Below, one piece after another: positions 8,749-18,700 of a stretch of 64,000 bases of DNA. Source of the stretch: Paenibacillus sp. LHD-38 (GTDB lineage: Bacteria > Bacillota > Bacilli > Paenibacillales > Paenibacillaceae); assembly GCF_031157315.1 (NCBI RefSeq), contig NZ_JAVIFU010000010.1, forward strand, positions 124,001-188,000. Reading direction: 5' to 3'. Within the stretch, counting starts at the first letter, position 1, and each line of letters opens with the position of its first letter. The notes under the pieces are model-generated. The model did no database searches, was not told the DNA's origin, and saw only the letters and a list, made by a program, of their open reading frames with translations. Position numbers and translations under genes: made by a program.

Positions 8749-9996
8749 TCATTTTCCGGCATTACGTTTTAAGTACTTCACCATCGTACTCATTCGTAAA
8801 CGGTTTGACCCCTTGATCAAAATCGTGGTGCCTGGCTCCAGCTTCCGAAGCAAAGCCTTTTGCAGCTGATGCTTGCTCGCGAAGCTCTTTATTCGATTCG
8901 CAGGAAAACCCGCTCCCCTGGCACCGACCGCAATCTGCTTCGCTGCACCGCCCAGCGTATACAGATGACTGACATTTTTAGCGGCGGCATACCTTCCAAC
9001 CTCTTGATGGCCCTTGGATGTATGCTTGCCTAATTCGAGCATAGAGCCGAGTACGGCTATTTTGGAATTTGCCCCTATGGTCGAAAGCACATTGATAGCT
9101 GCTTTGGATGCATCGGGATTCGAACTGTATGCATCATCGATTACTTTTACGTTTCTGCCCAAACGATGAACAATTAATCGGCTCTTTGATCTGATGAACG
9201 ATTTAAGCCCGCCTTGTATTTGCTGCTGCGTAAAACCCAAACCATGGGCAATCGCTATGGCAAACAAGGCGTTGTAAATATTGTGCTCTCCAAGGATAGG
9301 GATATAAAAAGAATGCTCCACGCCGTCCAGCTCAACCTTAAAGCTCATCCCGCCGTTTTTATAATAGACATGGGTGGCTTTAAAATCCGCTTTATTCCGA
9401 ATGCCTACCGTAATGATTTTACCTTTGAACCTTTTGGTATGGAGCAAATCCGAAGAAGGATCGTCTGCGTTCAGCAATAAAGTACCGCTCGGTTTCATGA
9501 AATGGATCAGCTCTGATTTCGCCTTGGCTACCCCGGCAATGCGCCCGCCAAAGTTGCCTACGTGAGCCCTTCCTACATTCGTAATCACGCCGATATTCGG
9601 TTGCAAATATTGACAATGCCTTTTTATGTTTCCATAAAATTGCATGCCGTACTCTACCACCACAGCCCGGTGAAAAGAACGAAGCATCCGAGCATGCCGT
9701 CTTGTCGCGCTGGGAGCATTGTGATTGCGTGGAGACTTAAAAATTTTCCAACGCCTTTTCAATATGGATGCAATCATTTCTTTAGTAGTCGTCTTACCGG
9801 CACTTCCGGTAACCGCGATGACGGGCCTTTGCCGCATGGTTGTTTGCTCCAAAATACTGCCCCCTAACACATAATGTCTTCCTTTGGTTATTGCCGCTCT
9901 ATATTTTATGTTAAAGAAACAAAGAACGATTTGGTTGTTTGACCAATTTGGCTGCCCATTCATCTCATAGGGGTTACGCACCAGGTACACCAGCAC
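8749..9996 (-). CDS. Mur ligase family protein (MurF/CapB-like)
   Basis: ATP-dependent amide-ligase of the Mur superfamily. The P-loop is VTGSAGKTTTKEM at about residue 62. The central domain has ITNVGRAHVGNFGG and LLLNADDP, and the C-terminal domain begins at about IDDAYSSNPDASKAAI. It is shorter than typical MurF (about 450 residues) because the N-terminal UDP-sugar-binding domain is reduced or absent. That points away from housekeeping MurF and towards a CapB-like or specialised ligase. It is divergent from a CapA-like gene, which suggests poly-gamma-glutamate or other cell-surface amide chemistry; this is inference. The GTG start is uncertain: the frame is open upstream past the capA-like start, and an internal Met54 just before the P-loop region is an alternative. 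Confidence 0.7.
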   Translation of the reverse strand: MLVYLVRNPYEMNGQPNWSNNQIVLCFFNIKYRAAITKGRHYVLGGSILEQTTMRQRPVIAVTGSAGKTTTKEMIASILKRRWKIFKSPRNHNAPSATRRHARMLRSFHRAVVVEYGMQFYGNIKRHCQYLQPNIGVITNVGRAHVGNFGGRIAGVAKAKSELIHFMKPSGTLLLNADDPSSDLLHTKRFKGKIITVGIRNKADFKATHVYYKNGGMSFKVELDGVEHSFYIPILGEHNIYNALFAIAIAHGLGFTQQQIQGGLKSFIRSKSRLIVHRLGRNVKVIDDAYSSNPDASKAAINVLSTIGANSKIAVLGSMLELGKHTSKGHQEVGRYAAAKNVSHLYTLGGAAKQIAVGARGAGFPANRIKSFASKHQLQKALLRKLEPGTTILIKGSNRLRMSTMVKYLKRNAGK

Positions 9997-10044
9997 ATCA
10001 TAAAATAAGGCAAAATCTTTTTTCTGGGAAAGGATACAGATAAC

Positions 10045-11091
10045 TTGTCCACGGAATTCAAGCTGGCTGCCGCCGGAGATATTTTAATGATAGGTCCCAT
10101 CCTAAGAACAGCCAAACATTTAAATAAAAACAGCTATTCATTTGAATCCATATTTCAAAACGTCGCTCCCCTGTTTAAACAAGCCGATTTGGTGATTGGC
10201 AATCTGGAGACGCCGCTCGCAGGAACGGAAGCCCATTATACGCAGTCGAATCCCCGCACAGGCTTCACCATGTTCAATTGCCCCGACGAATTGGCCCCCG
10301 CTTTAAAAGAAACAGGCTTCCAAGTCTTGACCACAGCCAATAACCACTGCATGGATCGCGGCACGAAGGGGCTAGTTCGCACGCTGCAGGTTCTGGACGA
10401 TCACGGTCTTGCGCACACCGGTACGTATTCATCTGATCCTGGAACCGAGAACCATCTGATTTTGGATGTAAAAGGTCTCAAAGTCGGCATAGCCAGCTAT
10501 TCGAAAGGAACAAACAAAATCCCCTTGCCTTCCGATAAAGCATGGATGGTCAATCAAATCGATCCTTCGAATCATAGGAAAACTGCCGAGCATGTACGCA
10601 GACTCGCGAGCAAAGTCGATGTTGTCGTCGCCTGCCTCCATATCGGAAAGGAGTGCCGCCATGTCCCCTTGAAGCAATCACAAAAGCTGGTGAACTTGCT
10701 GCTGGATAATGGCGCGCATATCATACTCGGCCATCATCCGCATGTCATTCAGCCGTCCTTTGCCACCAAAGATAACCGCTTTGCCATCTACTCGCTTGGC
10801 AATTTTATCTCTACCCGCCTATACCATAATCCAGCTACCAACATCGGTGTCGTCCTCCAATTAACGGTCAAAAAAGAAACCGACGGAAGGGTTACCGTGA
10901 CGGAGTCCAACCTAATCCCTACCTGGTCAACCCGGCTTAAAACAGCGAGCGGAATAAAATACCGCATTCTGCAGATTAATCAAACCCTATTGAAGCCGGA
11001 GCCCGGCCAATCCGTCTCGGATTGGAAATTGATGCAAAAAGTGTGGAAACAAATGAGGCCGCTGTTAGCCGTCAGGCACTCTTCGTCTTGA
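10045..11091 (+). CDS. CapA family metallophosphoesterase-like protein
   Basis: A 348-residue protein of the CapA/PgsA family (poly-gamma-glutamate synthesis protein; calcineurin-like phosphoesterase fold). Motifs are AAAGDILMIG at the N-terminus, ADLVIGNLETPL, TTANNHCMDRG, and GAHIILGHHPHVIQP with YSLGNFI. No signal peptide or membrane anchor is visible, unlike capsule-associated CapA proteins that carry one. The best start is TTG at 10045 behind AAAGGA. Only 48 bp separate it from the divergent Mur ligase-like gene, so the two probably share a control region and a pathway. Confidence 0.8.
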   Translation: MSTEFKLAAAGDILMIGPILRTAKHLNKNSYSFESIFQNVAPLFKQADLVIGNLETPLAGTEAHYTQSNPRTGFTMFNCPDELAPALKETGFQVLTTANNHCMDRGTKGLVRTLQVLDDHGLAHTGTYSSDPGTENHLILDVKGLKVGIASYSKGTNKIPLPSDKAWMVNQIDPSNHRKTAEHVRRLASKVDVVVACLHIGKECRHVPLKQSQKLVNLLLDNGAHIILGHHPHVIQPSFATKDNRFAIYSLGNFISTRLYHNPATNIGVVLQLTVKKETDGRVTVTESNLIPTWSTRLKTASGIKYRILQINQTLLKPEPGQSVSDWKLMQKVWKQMRPLLAVRHSSS

Positions 11092-11157
11092 GAAGAGCTT
11101 GTTATACGAATAGCTAAATGTAAGCATGAGCTGGCTCACAGCTCTCTTTCGGACTTT

Positions 11158-11179
11158 AATGTAAATAATACTTTACATT
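11158..11179. promoter_or_regulatory. Inverted repeat upstream of the DUF4386 gene (possible operator)
   Basis: Perfect 8-bp arms AATGTAAA / TTTACATT with a 6-bp AT-rich spacer lie about 80 bp before the DUF4386 start. The symmetry suits a dimeric repressor. No regulator gene is adjacent, so the protein that binds is unknown. Confidence 0.4.
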
Positions 11180-11256
11180 TAGTTAAGTTAACAATACACT
11201 ATGTATGAAATGTTTTACTTTTTTATAAATATTAACAAGCAATGGAGGGGTTGAAA

Positions 11257-11967
11257 ATGACAAACCTTAACACGGAGGCTTCACCGATTTATTATGCAAG
11301 AATTGCAGGTTTCGGACTGCTGCTTATGGCTGTACTCGCTATGTTTTCTAATTTTTCAGTTCTAAATGGTCTTATTATTCCGGATGATGCAGCAACAACT
11401 GCAAATAACATCATAACCAATGAGCTGTTATTTCGGAGTGGAATTGTTAGCTTTGTCATCGTGCTTATGCTCGATGTGCTGATAACGTGGGCACTCTATG
11501 TTCTGCTCAAACCCGTTAATAAAAATCTAGCCATGCTTGCGGCGTTGTTCAGGTTGGTATACACCGCCATTTTTGGAGTCGCCTTGTATCATTTTTTGAA
11601 TGTGCTTCAGCTTCTAAGCGGTGCTGAATACTTGAAGGTATTCACTACAGAGCAGTTACACGCACAGGTGATGCTGCTGATCAATGCATTTAACAATGGA
11701 TGGCTTATTGGATTAGTATTTTTCGGATTTCATTTGTTGGTTGTCGGTTATTTAATAATCAAGTCAGGAGGCTACATTCCGAAGCTGATTGGGATCTTCT
11801 TAATCCTCTCCGCTGCTGGGTATTTAATCGATAGTTTTGCGCATTTTCTTCTACCCAACTATGACGACTATAAAACGATATTCCTATTGATTGTAGCCAT
11901 ACCTGGCGTGATTGGAGAGCTGTCATTAGCTTTTTGGCTTCTGATCAAGGGTGTAAAGGTTCAATGA
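11257..11967 (+). CDS. DUF4386 family membrane protein
   Basis: A 236-residue protein with about six hydrophobic helices and the typical DUF4386 pattern: an N-terminal YARIAGFGLLL, a second helix ending before LLKPVNKNLAML, FFGFHLLVVGYLIIKSG and a C-terminal PGVIGELSLAFWLLIKG. The start is the ATG at 11257 behind GGAGGGG; the five codons before it are out of RBS range. No biochemical function is established for this family. Confidence 0.85.
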   Translation: MTNLNTEASPIYYARIAGFGLLLMAVLAMFSNFSVLNGLIIPDDAATTANNIITNELLFRSGIVSFVIVLMLDVLITWALYVLLKPVNKNLAMLAALFRLVYTAIFGVALYHFLNVLQLLSGAEYLKVFTTEQLHAQVMLLINAFNNGWLIGLVFFGFHLLVVGYLIIKSGGYIPKLIGIFLILSAAGYLIDSFAHFLLPNYDDYKTIFLLIVAIPGVIGELSLAFWLLIKGVKVQ

Positions 11968-11991
11968 GGCTTTTATCAATTAAAGCTAAAC

Positions 11992-12024
11992 AAGCTGACA
12001 CCGATAGAGTATCGGTGCCAGCTT
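11992..12024. terminator. Bidirectional terminator between DUF4386 and MFS genes
   Basis: Arms AAGCTGACACCGAT and ATCGGTGCCAGCTT (one mismatch) around a 5-nt loop, placed between two convergent stops. Confidence 0.75.
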
Positions 12025-12031
12025 ACCGCAG

Positions 12032-13258
12032 TTAAGCTATATTAGCCTTGTGGTTTTGAATAGGCAGCTTAGCTCGAGGACGATGATGAAGCAGGTAGTA
12101 AGCGGCAACGGATAACAAAGTAATGAGCCCCGCGACAACATACATCATTCTGTAATCCGTAAAGGAAGCAATCAGTCCCATAAAATAAGAGCCCAATCCG
12201 TAGCCTAAGTCAAACAATAAGAAAAAGGTTCCCGCAGCGCTCCCCCTGCGATGTTCGGGGGCCAGCTTCAAAGCAAGCGTTTGAAAGCAAGGCAAGAGGG
12301 CCCCATAACCTATTCCCATGATGACGCCGGACGCCAAAACCATTGTTCCGGAATGAGCTTGGCTTAATAAGAGCATGCCGATGGCAAACAATAAAATCCC
12401 TGGATAATAAAGATAATGTTCTTTGTATTTATCGAATACTTTGCCGATCATAGGACGGAACAAGACAATCATGATTGCAAAGGTTACAAAAAAATAACCC
12501 GTGACATGGGATAAATGAATCTCAGCCGTGAAAGAAGAAATAAATCCAGATAACGAACTGTAAGAAAAGGCAAGAAAAAACCCAACCAACGAAATCGGCA
12601 GCGCCTTTGGTTCGATAAAGTCACTCCAGCTTATGCCCCGCTTCCTTTTTATAGGCGCTGCGATCAGAACAGGCTCGGCAGTATCCCGCTTCTCCTGAGG
12701 CATCCGCATAACCATCGTAAATAGGAGAGAAAGCGCTGCAATGGCACAAACGGCCAACAGTAGTACATTTATGTTCTTATCTTTCCACAGAAACAGACCG
12801 AGAGCAGGTCCGACAACCATGGCAATGCTCATAAACATACTGAAGTACCCCATGCCTTCGCCTTGACGTGAATCCGGGACCAGCGCGGAAGCAACCGTGC
12901 TCGTAGCCGTCGAGGCTACCGCATAGCTCATTCCGTGAATAAGGCGAATAACTAGGAATAGGAAAATCCCCTTAGAGCCGAAATAACAGATACAGGCGAT
13001 AAGAAAAATGACCAGCCCGATTACAGCCATTTTCTTTTTCCCAAACCGATCTACCCATTGACCCGAAAAAGGCCTGATCAAAACACTTCCGAGAACATAG
13101 ATGGTAATGACCAATCCCATCTGTTGTTGATTCCCATTCAAGCTGTCTTTCACATATAACGGAAATGCTGTCGCGAGGATATGGAAAGTAAGAAACATGA
13201 AAAAACTGCTCATACATACAACAAAAAAATTCCGCGTCCAGATTCTCTCTCTAACCAA
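12032..13258 (-). CDS. Major facilitator superfamily transporter
   Basis: A 408-residue permease with twelve predicted membrane segments. The MFS signature between helices 2 and 3 is present (GQWVDRFGKKKMAVIG, about residues 66-81), and a related GKVFDKYKEHYLYYPG loop begins the second half. A positively charged loop (IKRKRGISWSDF, about 203-214) links the two halves. It most resembles drug or metabolite exporters; the substrate cannot be deduced. It is monocistronic, with about 365 bp of non-coding DNA before it in which I see no further gene. Confidence 0.85.
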   Translation of the reverse strand: MVRERIWTRNFFVVCMSSFFMFLTFHILATAFPLYVKDSLNGNQQQMGLVITIYVLGSVLIRPFSGQWVDRFGKKKMAVIGLVIFLIACICYFGSKGIFLFLVIRLIHGMSYAVASTATSTVASALVPDSRQGEGMGYFSMFMSIAMVVGPALGLFLWKDKNINVLLLAVCAIAALSLLFTMVMRMPQEKRDTAEPVLIAAPIKRKRGISWSDFIEPKALPISLVGFFLAFSYSSLSGFISSFTAEIHLSHVTGYFFVTFAIMIVLFRPMIGKVFDKYKEHYLYYPGILLFAIGMLLLSQAHSGTMVLASGVIMGIGYGALLPCFQTLALKLAPEHRRGSAAGTFFLLFDLGYGLGSYFMGLIASFTDYRMMYVVAGLITLLSVAAYYLLHHRPRAKLPIQNHKANIA

Positions 13259-13624
13259 CAGAGTCTCTCTCCTGTCTTGGGACTCGGCATCACCTTCACC
13301 CTTCCCCTCTCTTTAGGGAGAAAGGCCTCAAACCCGGCGACCGCTCAATTAAGAATAACGGAACCGCATTGTCAGCGAACATTCGGTATCGCATGGAATA
13401 AGAATCATTTTTTATCACAAGCTGCCATTCAATTTCGCCTGTTTGCCATTAATTTTTTTAGTAAACTTTAAGAAATTATCAAGTGTCACAAAGTAATACC
13501 TACGACACCATATCCCCTGTTGAAAAATGGGTCCTATCCTTCACACTTGCGACATCTCGCCAGAATATGATTGTTTAGATAAGAACCGAGAATGTAACGC
13601 AAGTTTTGAAGGGGATGTGGTTTA

Positions 13625-14506
13625 GTGACACGAAGATTAAGTTCAACGAGATATTCCAAACCTTTGCGACAGTTCTCTAGTCATGCACGCAATTTCATTA
13701 AAAAACTAGGCTGCAAGCAGAACGAAAACCTGCATTTTATTTTAGTCCATGATGCTAAGCAGAAAAATCTAGGCTTTAGTCCTTCTTCAAATTACCCAGC
13801 GATGACGCTGCATAAACCTCTAAAACTGCTAGAAAAACTTACGCCTCGCATCACACTCTTTTCCAAGAACAACGATCTGATCCATGTATTCAGCCAAAAT
13901 AAAAAAGGCTATGCGGTTTTTTTGGAGATTAATTATCGCGAAACTAGAAAAAGTGATTTTAAGAAAATTAGAGCACAATTCATCGACGTTGACTTAAACA
14001 AGATTTCAGAACATTTTCACACAAGTGAACAAGTCCAGCAGAGAATTGAATCACTCCAATCCGACCCTTCAGAGCAGATTCTATCCATTACAATCAAAAG
14101 AAATAAACAAGGTCTATATCATCTCCTAGCTCAGCGAACAAAAGAGAGAGTAGCGATTTTGAAAAAAGAGTTTATAAAAAAATATAGGCGGCGAATTAAG
14201 GATACGATGATTATCGAAACTAAAAACGGATATCACATCTATTGGGTCCTGCAAGGCGGGTCTATCAACAAATTCGTTCCCATTCAAAAAGCTTTAGCTC
14301 AAAAGTTCAGTTCTGATCCCATGATTACAAATCTATCAAGAGTCATGCGTATACCAGGCTTCTACCATATGAAAAATCCTGAAAGTCCCTATATGGTTAG
14401 GGCCATACAATGGGGCAGAAAAAAACCGTTCACACAAAATGAACTCATTCGTTCATTAGCATTAAAACCTCTTTTCACAGCGAAATCCAGGCAAAAGCCT
14501 CGGTAA
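13625..14506 (+). CDS. RepB-like primase (archaeo-eukaryotic primase fold) protein
   Basis: A 293-residue basic protein whose second half matches plasmid/phage RepB-type primases: QFIDVDLN (metal-binding Asp pair, about residues 119-126), ETKNGYHIYWVL (the His motif, about 199-210), and NLSRVMRIPGFYHMK (about 238-252). No helicase, zinc ribbon or replication-origin partner is next to it. The N-terminal third is Lys/Arg-rich and unrecognised. It is AT-rich compared with its neighbours and starts with GTG behind AAGGGGATG. It could be a stranded replication gene of a lost element or a stand-alone primase-polymerase; no activity is shown. Confidence 0.65.
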   Translation: MTRRLSSTRYSKPLRQFSSHARNFIKKLGCKQNENLHFILVHDAKQKNLGFSPSSNYPAMTLHKPLKLLEKLTPRITLFSKNNDLIHVFSQNKKGYAVFLEINYRETRKSDFKKIRAQFIDVDLNKISEHFHTSEQVQQRIESLQSDPSEQILSITIKRNKQGLYHLLAQRTKERVAILKKEFIKKYRRRIKDTMIIETKNGYHIYWVLQGGSINKFVPIQKALAQKFSSDPMITNLSRVMRIPGFYHMKNPESPYMVRAIQWGRKKPFTQNELIRSLALKPLFTAKSRQKPR

Positions 14507-14569
14507 GACTTCATTCTTCGAATATTATTATCTGATTCACCTTTTGGAAAATAGCTATGAACCCGACCT

Positions 14570-14587
14570 CATGCGGTCGGGTTTTTT
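14570..14587 (+). terminator. Terminator of the primase-like gene, similar to the ssrA terminator
   Basis: CCCGACC / GGTCGGG hairpin with a run of T. The stem is the same as that of the ssrA terminator at 36574-36595, and the following bases (TTGGTG) weakly resemble the tmRNA 3' end. It may be a further decayed ssrA end, but the match is too short to insist on. Confidence 0.6.
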
Positions 14588-14745
14588 ATGGTTGGTGAAA
14601 TCAGGAATATGCCACAGTCCAAAAAATATATCCCGACGCTTAAGTTTCCATATCTTACATAATTAAATTAATCGTCCAATAACAAATCATCTCTATACTA
14701 ACTGTAACGCATCACTTAATACCATATGGAGAGGAATAACATGTC

Positions 14746-15375
14746 ATGGGAATCCATACGTACTTTCAATCGCTTAACGATCTCGAACGTATTATTCGCT
14801 GTCCAGGCAAGTTTAAGTTTGAAGAGCACAGCGTAGCCGCTCATTCATGGAAGGTTGTGCAATACGCCAAAACATTGGCAGATATTGAGGAACGCAATGG
14901 CGTCACGATAGATTGGAAAAAGCTTTACGAAATTACTAGCAGCCATGATTACGGTGAAATATTTATCGGCGATATTAAAACACCCGTTAAGCATTACTCA
15001 CTGGAACTGCGCGGCATGCTCCAGCAGGTCGAGGAAGGCATGATTACTCTTTTTATAGAGGAAAATATTCCTGAGGAGCTCAAGCCTACTTTTTTCAGGC
15101 AACTGCGCGAGGGTAAAGACGATTCTGTCGAAGGCCTCATTCTCGAAGTGGCCGATAAACTTGATCAAGTGTACGAGGCCCTTTCGGAATTGCAAAGAGG
15201 CAACACAGAGAAGGAATTTGTAATTATGTACCGCGAAGCGCTTATCAAAATCAAAAAAATAAAACTGCATTGCGTGGATTATTTTTTAAAGCATATTTTA
15301 CCTGACATCGTTAAGGAAAGCTCAAATTGTCCTATTGATATCAAAAAAATTACAAAGGAAGCTTTAGAGCTTTAA
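14746..15375 (+). CDS. YfbR-like HD-domain phosphohydrolase
   Basis: A 209-residue HD hydrolase. Metal ligands are His33 in HSVAAHSW, the His-Asp pair in SSHDYGE (about 67-68) and a later Asp in VADKLDQ (about 137-141). The closest known type is YfbR (5'-deoxynucleotidase), which dephosphorylates deoxynucleoside monophosphates. The RBS GAGAGGA is better spaced for an ATG at 14741, but that frame stops after about 30 codons, so the start is the overlapping ATG at 14746. The role as a nucleotide phosphatase is inferred from family only. Confidence 0.75.
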   Translation: MGIHTYFQSLNDLERIIRCPGKFKFEEHSVAAHSWKVVQYAKTLADIEERNGVTIDWKKLYEITSSHDYGEIFIGDIKTPVKHYSLELRGMLQQVEEGMITLFIEENIPEELKPTFFRQLREGKDDSVEGLILEVADKLDQVYEALSELQRGNTEKEFVIMYREALIKIKKIKLHCVDYFLKHILPDIVKESSNCPIDIKKITKEALEL

Positions 15376-15468
15376 CTTCCATTTCAAACCTCATCACTAC
15401 TTCCAACCTCCACTCCCTCTTCAACTAATTCTACTTACCTACCTGCTTCATTGCCTTCTTTTCGTGAA

Positions 15469-15503
15469 ACGTTCCTAGAGATCGATTAGATCATTAGGAA
15501 CGT
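15469..15503. terminator. Terminator hairpin after the HD hydrolase gene
   Basis: Arms ACGTTCCTA / TAGGAACGT separated by 17 nt, followed by ATTTT. The rest of 15376-15762 holds only the xylanase promoter region. Confidence 0.65.
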
Positions 15504-15673
15504 ATTTTGCATGAAATGCTTTTCTCAATTAAAGAATAGATAATCACCGTTTCATAGAATTAATAGTGTGACTTGTGTGAATTCGCCATATTTTATAAAA
15601 CCTTTCGACGCAATATTTAAAAAATACAGTATGTTCTATAGTTCTTCTAGTCAAACGTTTTTTTGATACACGT

Positions 15674-15726
15674 TATAATTAAGCTCTGGAAAGGAGAATT
15701 AAGCCAAAATTATGTAAGCGCTTTAC
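15674..15726 (+). promoter_or_regulatory. Xylanase promoter region with cre-like site
   Basis: A TATAAT hexamer at 15674-15679 is a good -10 candidate; no clear -35 is visible at the right distance. TGTAAGCGCTTTAC at 15713-15726 matches the CcpA consensus at 12 of 14 positions and lies downstream of the -10, where bound CcpA would block transcription. Confidence 0.45.
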
Positions 15727-15762
15727 TTGCTTTACCAAATTATATTAGGGGGAATGCAACAA

Positions 15763-18700
15763 ATGAGTAGAACGCTCAAACAGGTTTTCTCGATCTTACT
15801 CGCAGCCACTTTGCTCATCCCTTCAGGCTGGCTCGCGCCGGTCTCGGAAGCTGCAGAGCCGGAAATACCTGTTTACCATGAATCCTTTGCAAGCGGCAAA
15901 GGTGCTGCAGCGCAATCAGGCAACGCCAGCCTGACGCAATCCACTGATAAAGTATTTGCTGGCAATGCTGACGGAGCAGCTTTATCTGTTAGCAACAGAA
16001 ACAACGACTATGATGCGGTTGATTTCAAATTCGCCGACATCGGTCTGGCAAACGGAAAAACCTACACGGTGACCGTTGCAGGCTATGTAAACGCTGATGT
16101 GGTTGTGCCTACCGGCGCGCAAGCTTATCTTCAAACGGTGAGCAGCTACGGCTGGTTGGCAGGCGCGGATTTTGCAGCCGGACAAGCTTTTACTCTAACG
16201 AAAGAGTTCACGGTTGATACCAGCAAAGATACGAGCTTACGCGTTCAATCCAACGCTGCTGGGGCCACTGTTCCGTTTTACATTGGAGATGTATTGATTA
16301 CCGAAAAGGCGGCTTCTGGCGGCGGTGAAGAGGAAACACCTAGACCGCCAGCACTCGACTTCGCTGCAATCACCTTCGAGGATCAAACGGATAACGGATT
16401 TGTAGGCAGGAAAGGAACTGAAACACTCACCGTTACCAACGAAGCCAATCATACCGACGACGGTTCATACGCTTTGAAAGTAGAGAACAGATCAGATAGC
16501 TGGCATGGGCCGACCTTGCACGTGGAGAAATATGTGGATAAGGGCTCCGAATATAAAATTTCGTTCTGGGTCAAGCTGATCGCACCCGCTAGCTCGCAGC
16601 TACAGCTGTCTACGCAGGTTGGTGAAAGCAGCCCTAGTTATGTTAACCTTGCCTCAAAAACAATCAGCACCAGCGACGGCTGGGTTTTGTTCGAAGGAAC
16701 ATACCGTTACACCAATGTAGGCAACGAATTTTTGACCATCTATGTGGAAAGTTCTAATAATAAAACAGCATCTTTCTATATCGACGATATCAGCTTTGAA
16801 AGCACAGGCTCGGGCCCCATCGCCATTCAGAAAGATCTAACTCCGCTCAAAAATGCTTATCAGGACGAGTTCCTGATCGGAAACGCAATATCGTTAGGAG
16901 ATCTGGAAGGCGTTAGGCTTGAGCTTCTCAAGATGCATCACAATGTCGCTACGGCAGAAAATGTAATGAAACCGGATCAGATGCAGCCTGCGAAAGGCAA
17001 CTTTACCTTTACCGCTGCGGATGCGCTTGTGGATAAGGCTCTGGCTGATGGACTTCAGATGCATGGGCATGTGCTGGTATGGCATCAGCAGACGCCTGCG
17101 TGGATGAATACGTCAAACGGTTCCCCCTTGGAACGGGATGAAGCTCTCGTCAATATGAGGACCCACATCGAAACGGTTATGGAGCATTACGGCAGCAAGA
17201 TGATCTCGTGGGACGTCGTCAACGAAGCGATGAACGATAACCCGTCTAACCCATCGGATTGGAAAGCGTCACTGCGTCAATCCCCTTGGTTAAGTGCCAT
17301 TGGATCAGATTACGTAGAGCAGGCGTTTTTGGCGGCAAGAGAAGTGCTGGACGCTCATCCAGAATGGGATATCAAGCTTTATTACAATGATTATAACGAA
17401 GATAATCAAAATAAAGCTCAAGCCATTTACAGCATGGTAAAAGAAATCAACGATAAGTATGCGCTGACTCACCCTGGCAAACTCCTCATCGACGGCGTCG
17501 GCATGCAGGCGCATTACAATGTAAACACGAACCCGGACAATGTTAAACTGTCCTTAGAGAAGTTTATTTCCTTAGGCGTAGAAGTAAGCATAACTGAGCT
17601 TGATATTCAGACCGGAAGCAGCTATCAGCTCCCCGAGCAGCTTGCGAATGCTCAGGGTTACTTATACGCGCAGCTGTTTGAGATCTACAAGGCTCATGCA
17701 GCAAATATCAAGCGCGTGACCTTCTGGGGACTGAATGACAGTTCGAGCTGGAGGGCCGCTAACAATCCGTTGTTGTTCGATAAGAATCTGCAGGCCAAAC
17801 CAGCTTACTACAGTGTAATCGATCCGGATAAATTTATGGAAGAGCATGCGCCTGTTTCGGCAGATGCCAAACAATCAACCGCTAATTTTGCTACGCCTTC
17901 AATCGACGGTACCGTTGACGCTGTTTGGAGCGGAGCGACAGAAATACCGGTTAATCGCTTTCAGATGGCATGGCAAGGAGCGACCGGCGTAGCAAAAGCA
18001 CTCTGGGATAATCAAAACTTGTATGTTTTGGTACAAGTTAGCGACGCACAGCTTAACCTAAGTAACGGTAATGCATGGGAACAGGATTCCGTAGAAATCT
18101 TCTTGGACGAAAACAATGCAAAAACATCATTCTATCAAGATGACGATGGACAGTACAGAGTTAACTTTGACAACGAGACTTCATTCAATCCGGCAAGCAT
18201 CGCAGACGGTTTCGTATCGGCAATTAAAGTTTCCGGCACAAGCTATACGGTTGAAGTAAAGATACCGTTTAAAAAGATAACGCCAGGCAGCGACAAGAAA
18301 CTTGGATTTGATGTACAGATTAATGACGCCAAAGACGGTGCCCGTCAAAGCGTTGCCGCATGGAACGATACGACCGGCAATGGTTACATGGACACTTCCG
18401 TGTACGGCGTACTGACCCTCGCCAGTAATGCCGTTAATCCCGGCGGAACCATCGGCAACGGATCTAACCCGTCGACAGGAAACGTTGAGGTAAAAGACGG
18501 CAATGTTACGATTCACCCTGAAGTGAAAAACGAGGGCGGCCGCGTAACAGGCACAGTCTCCAACGAAATTCTGAAGAAGGCACTTGAGCAAGCCGCGCAA
18601 GCAGTAAACGGCAAGAAACAAGTCGTAATCGAAGTGCCGAAGCAATCAAACGCGAATTCATATGAAGTGCAATTGCCGGCTCAAAGCTTGAAAGGTCAAG

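Noticed and set aside
14741..14840. ATG at 14741 as start of the HD hydrolase
   Set aside because: It is better spaced from the RBS but in a different frame that stops after about 30 codons.
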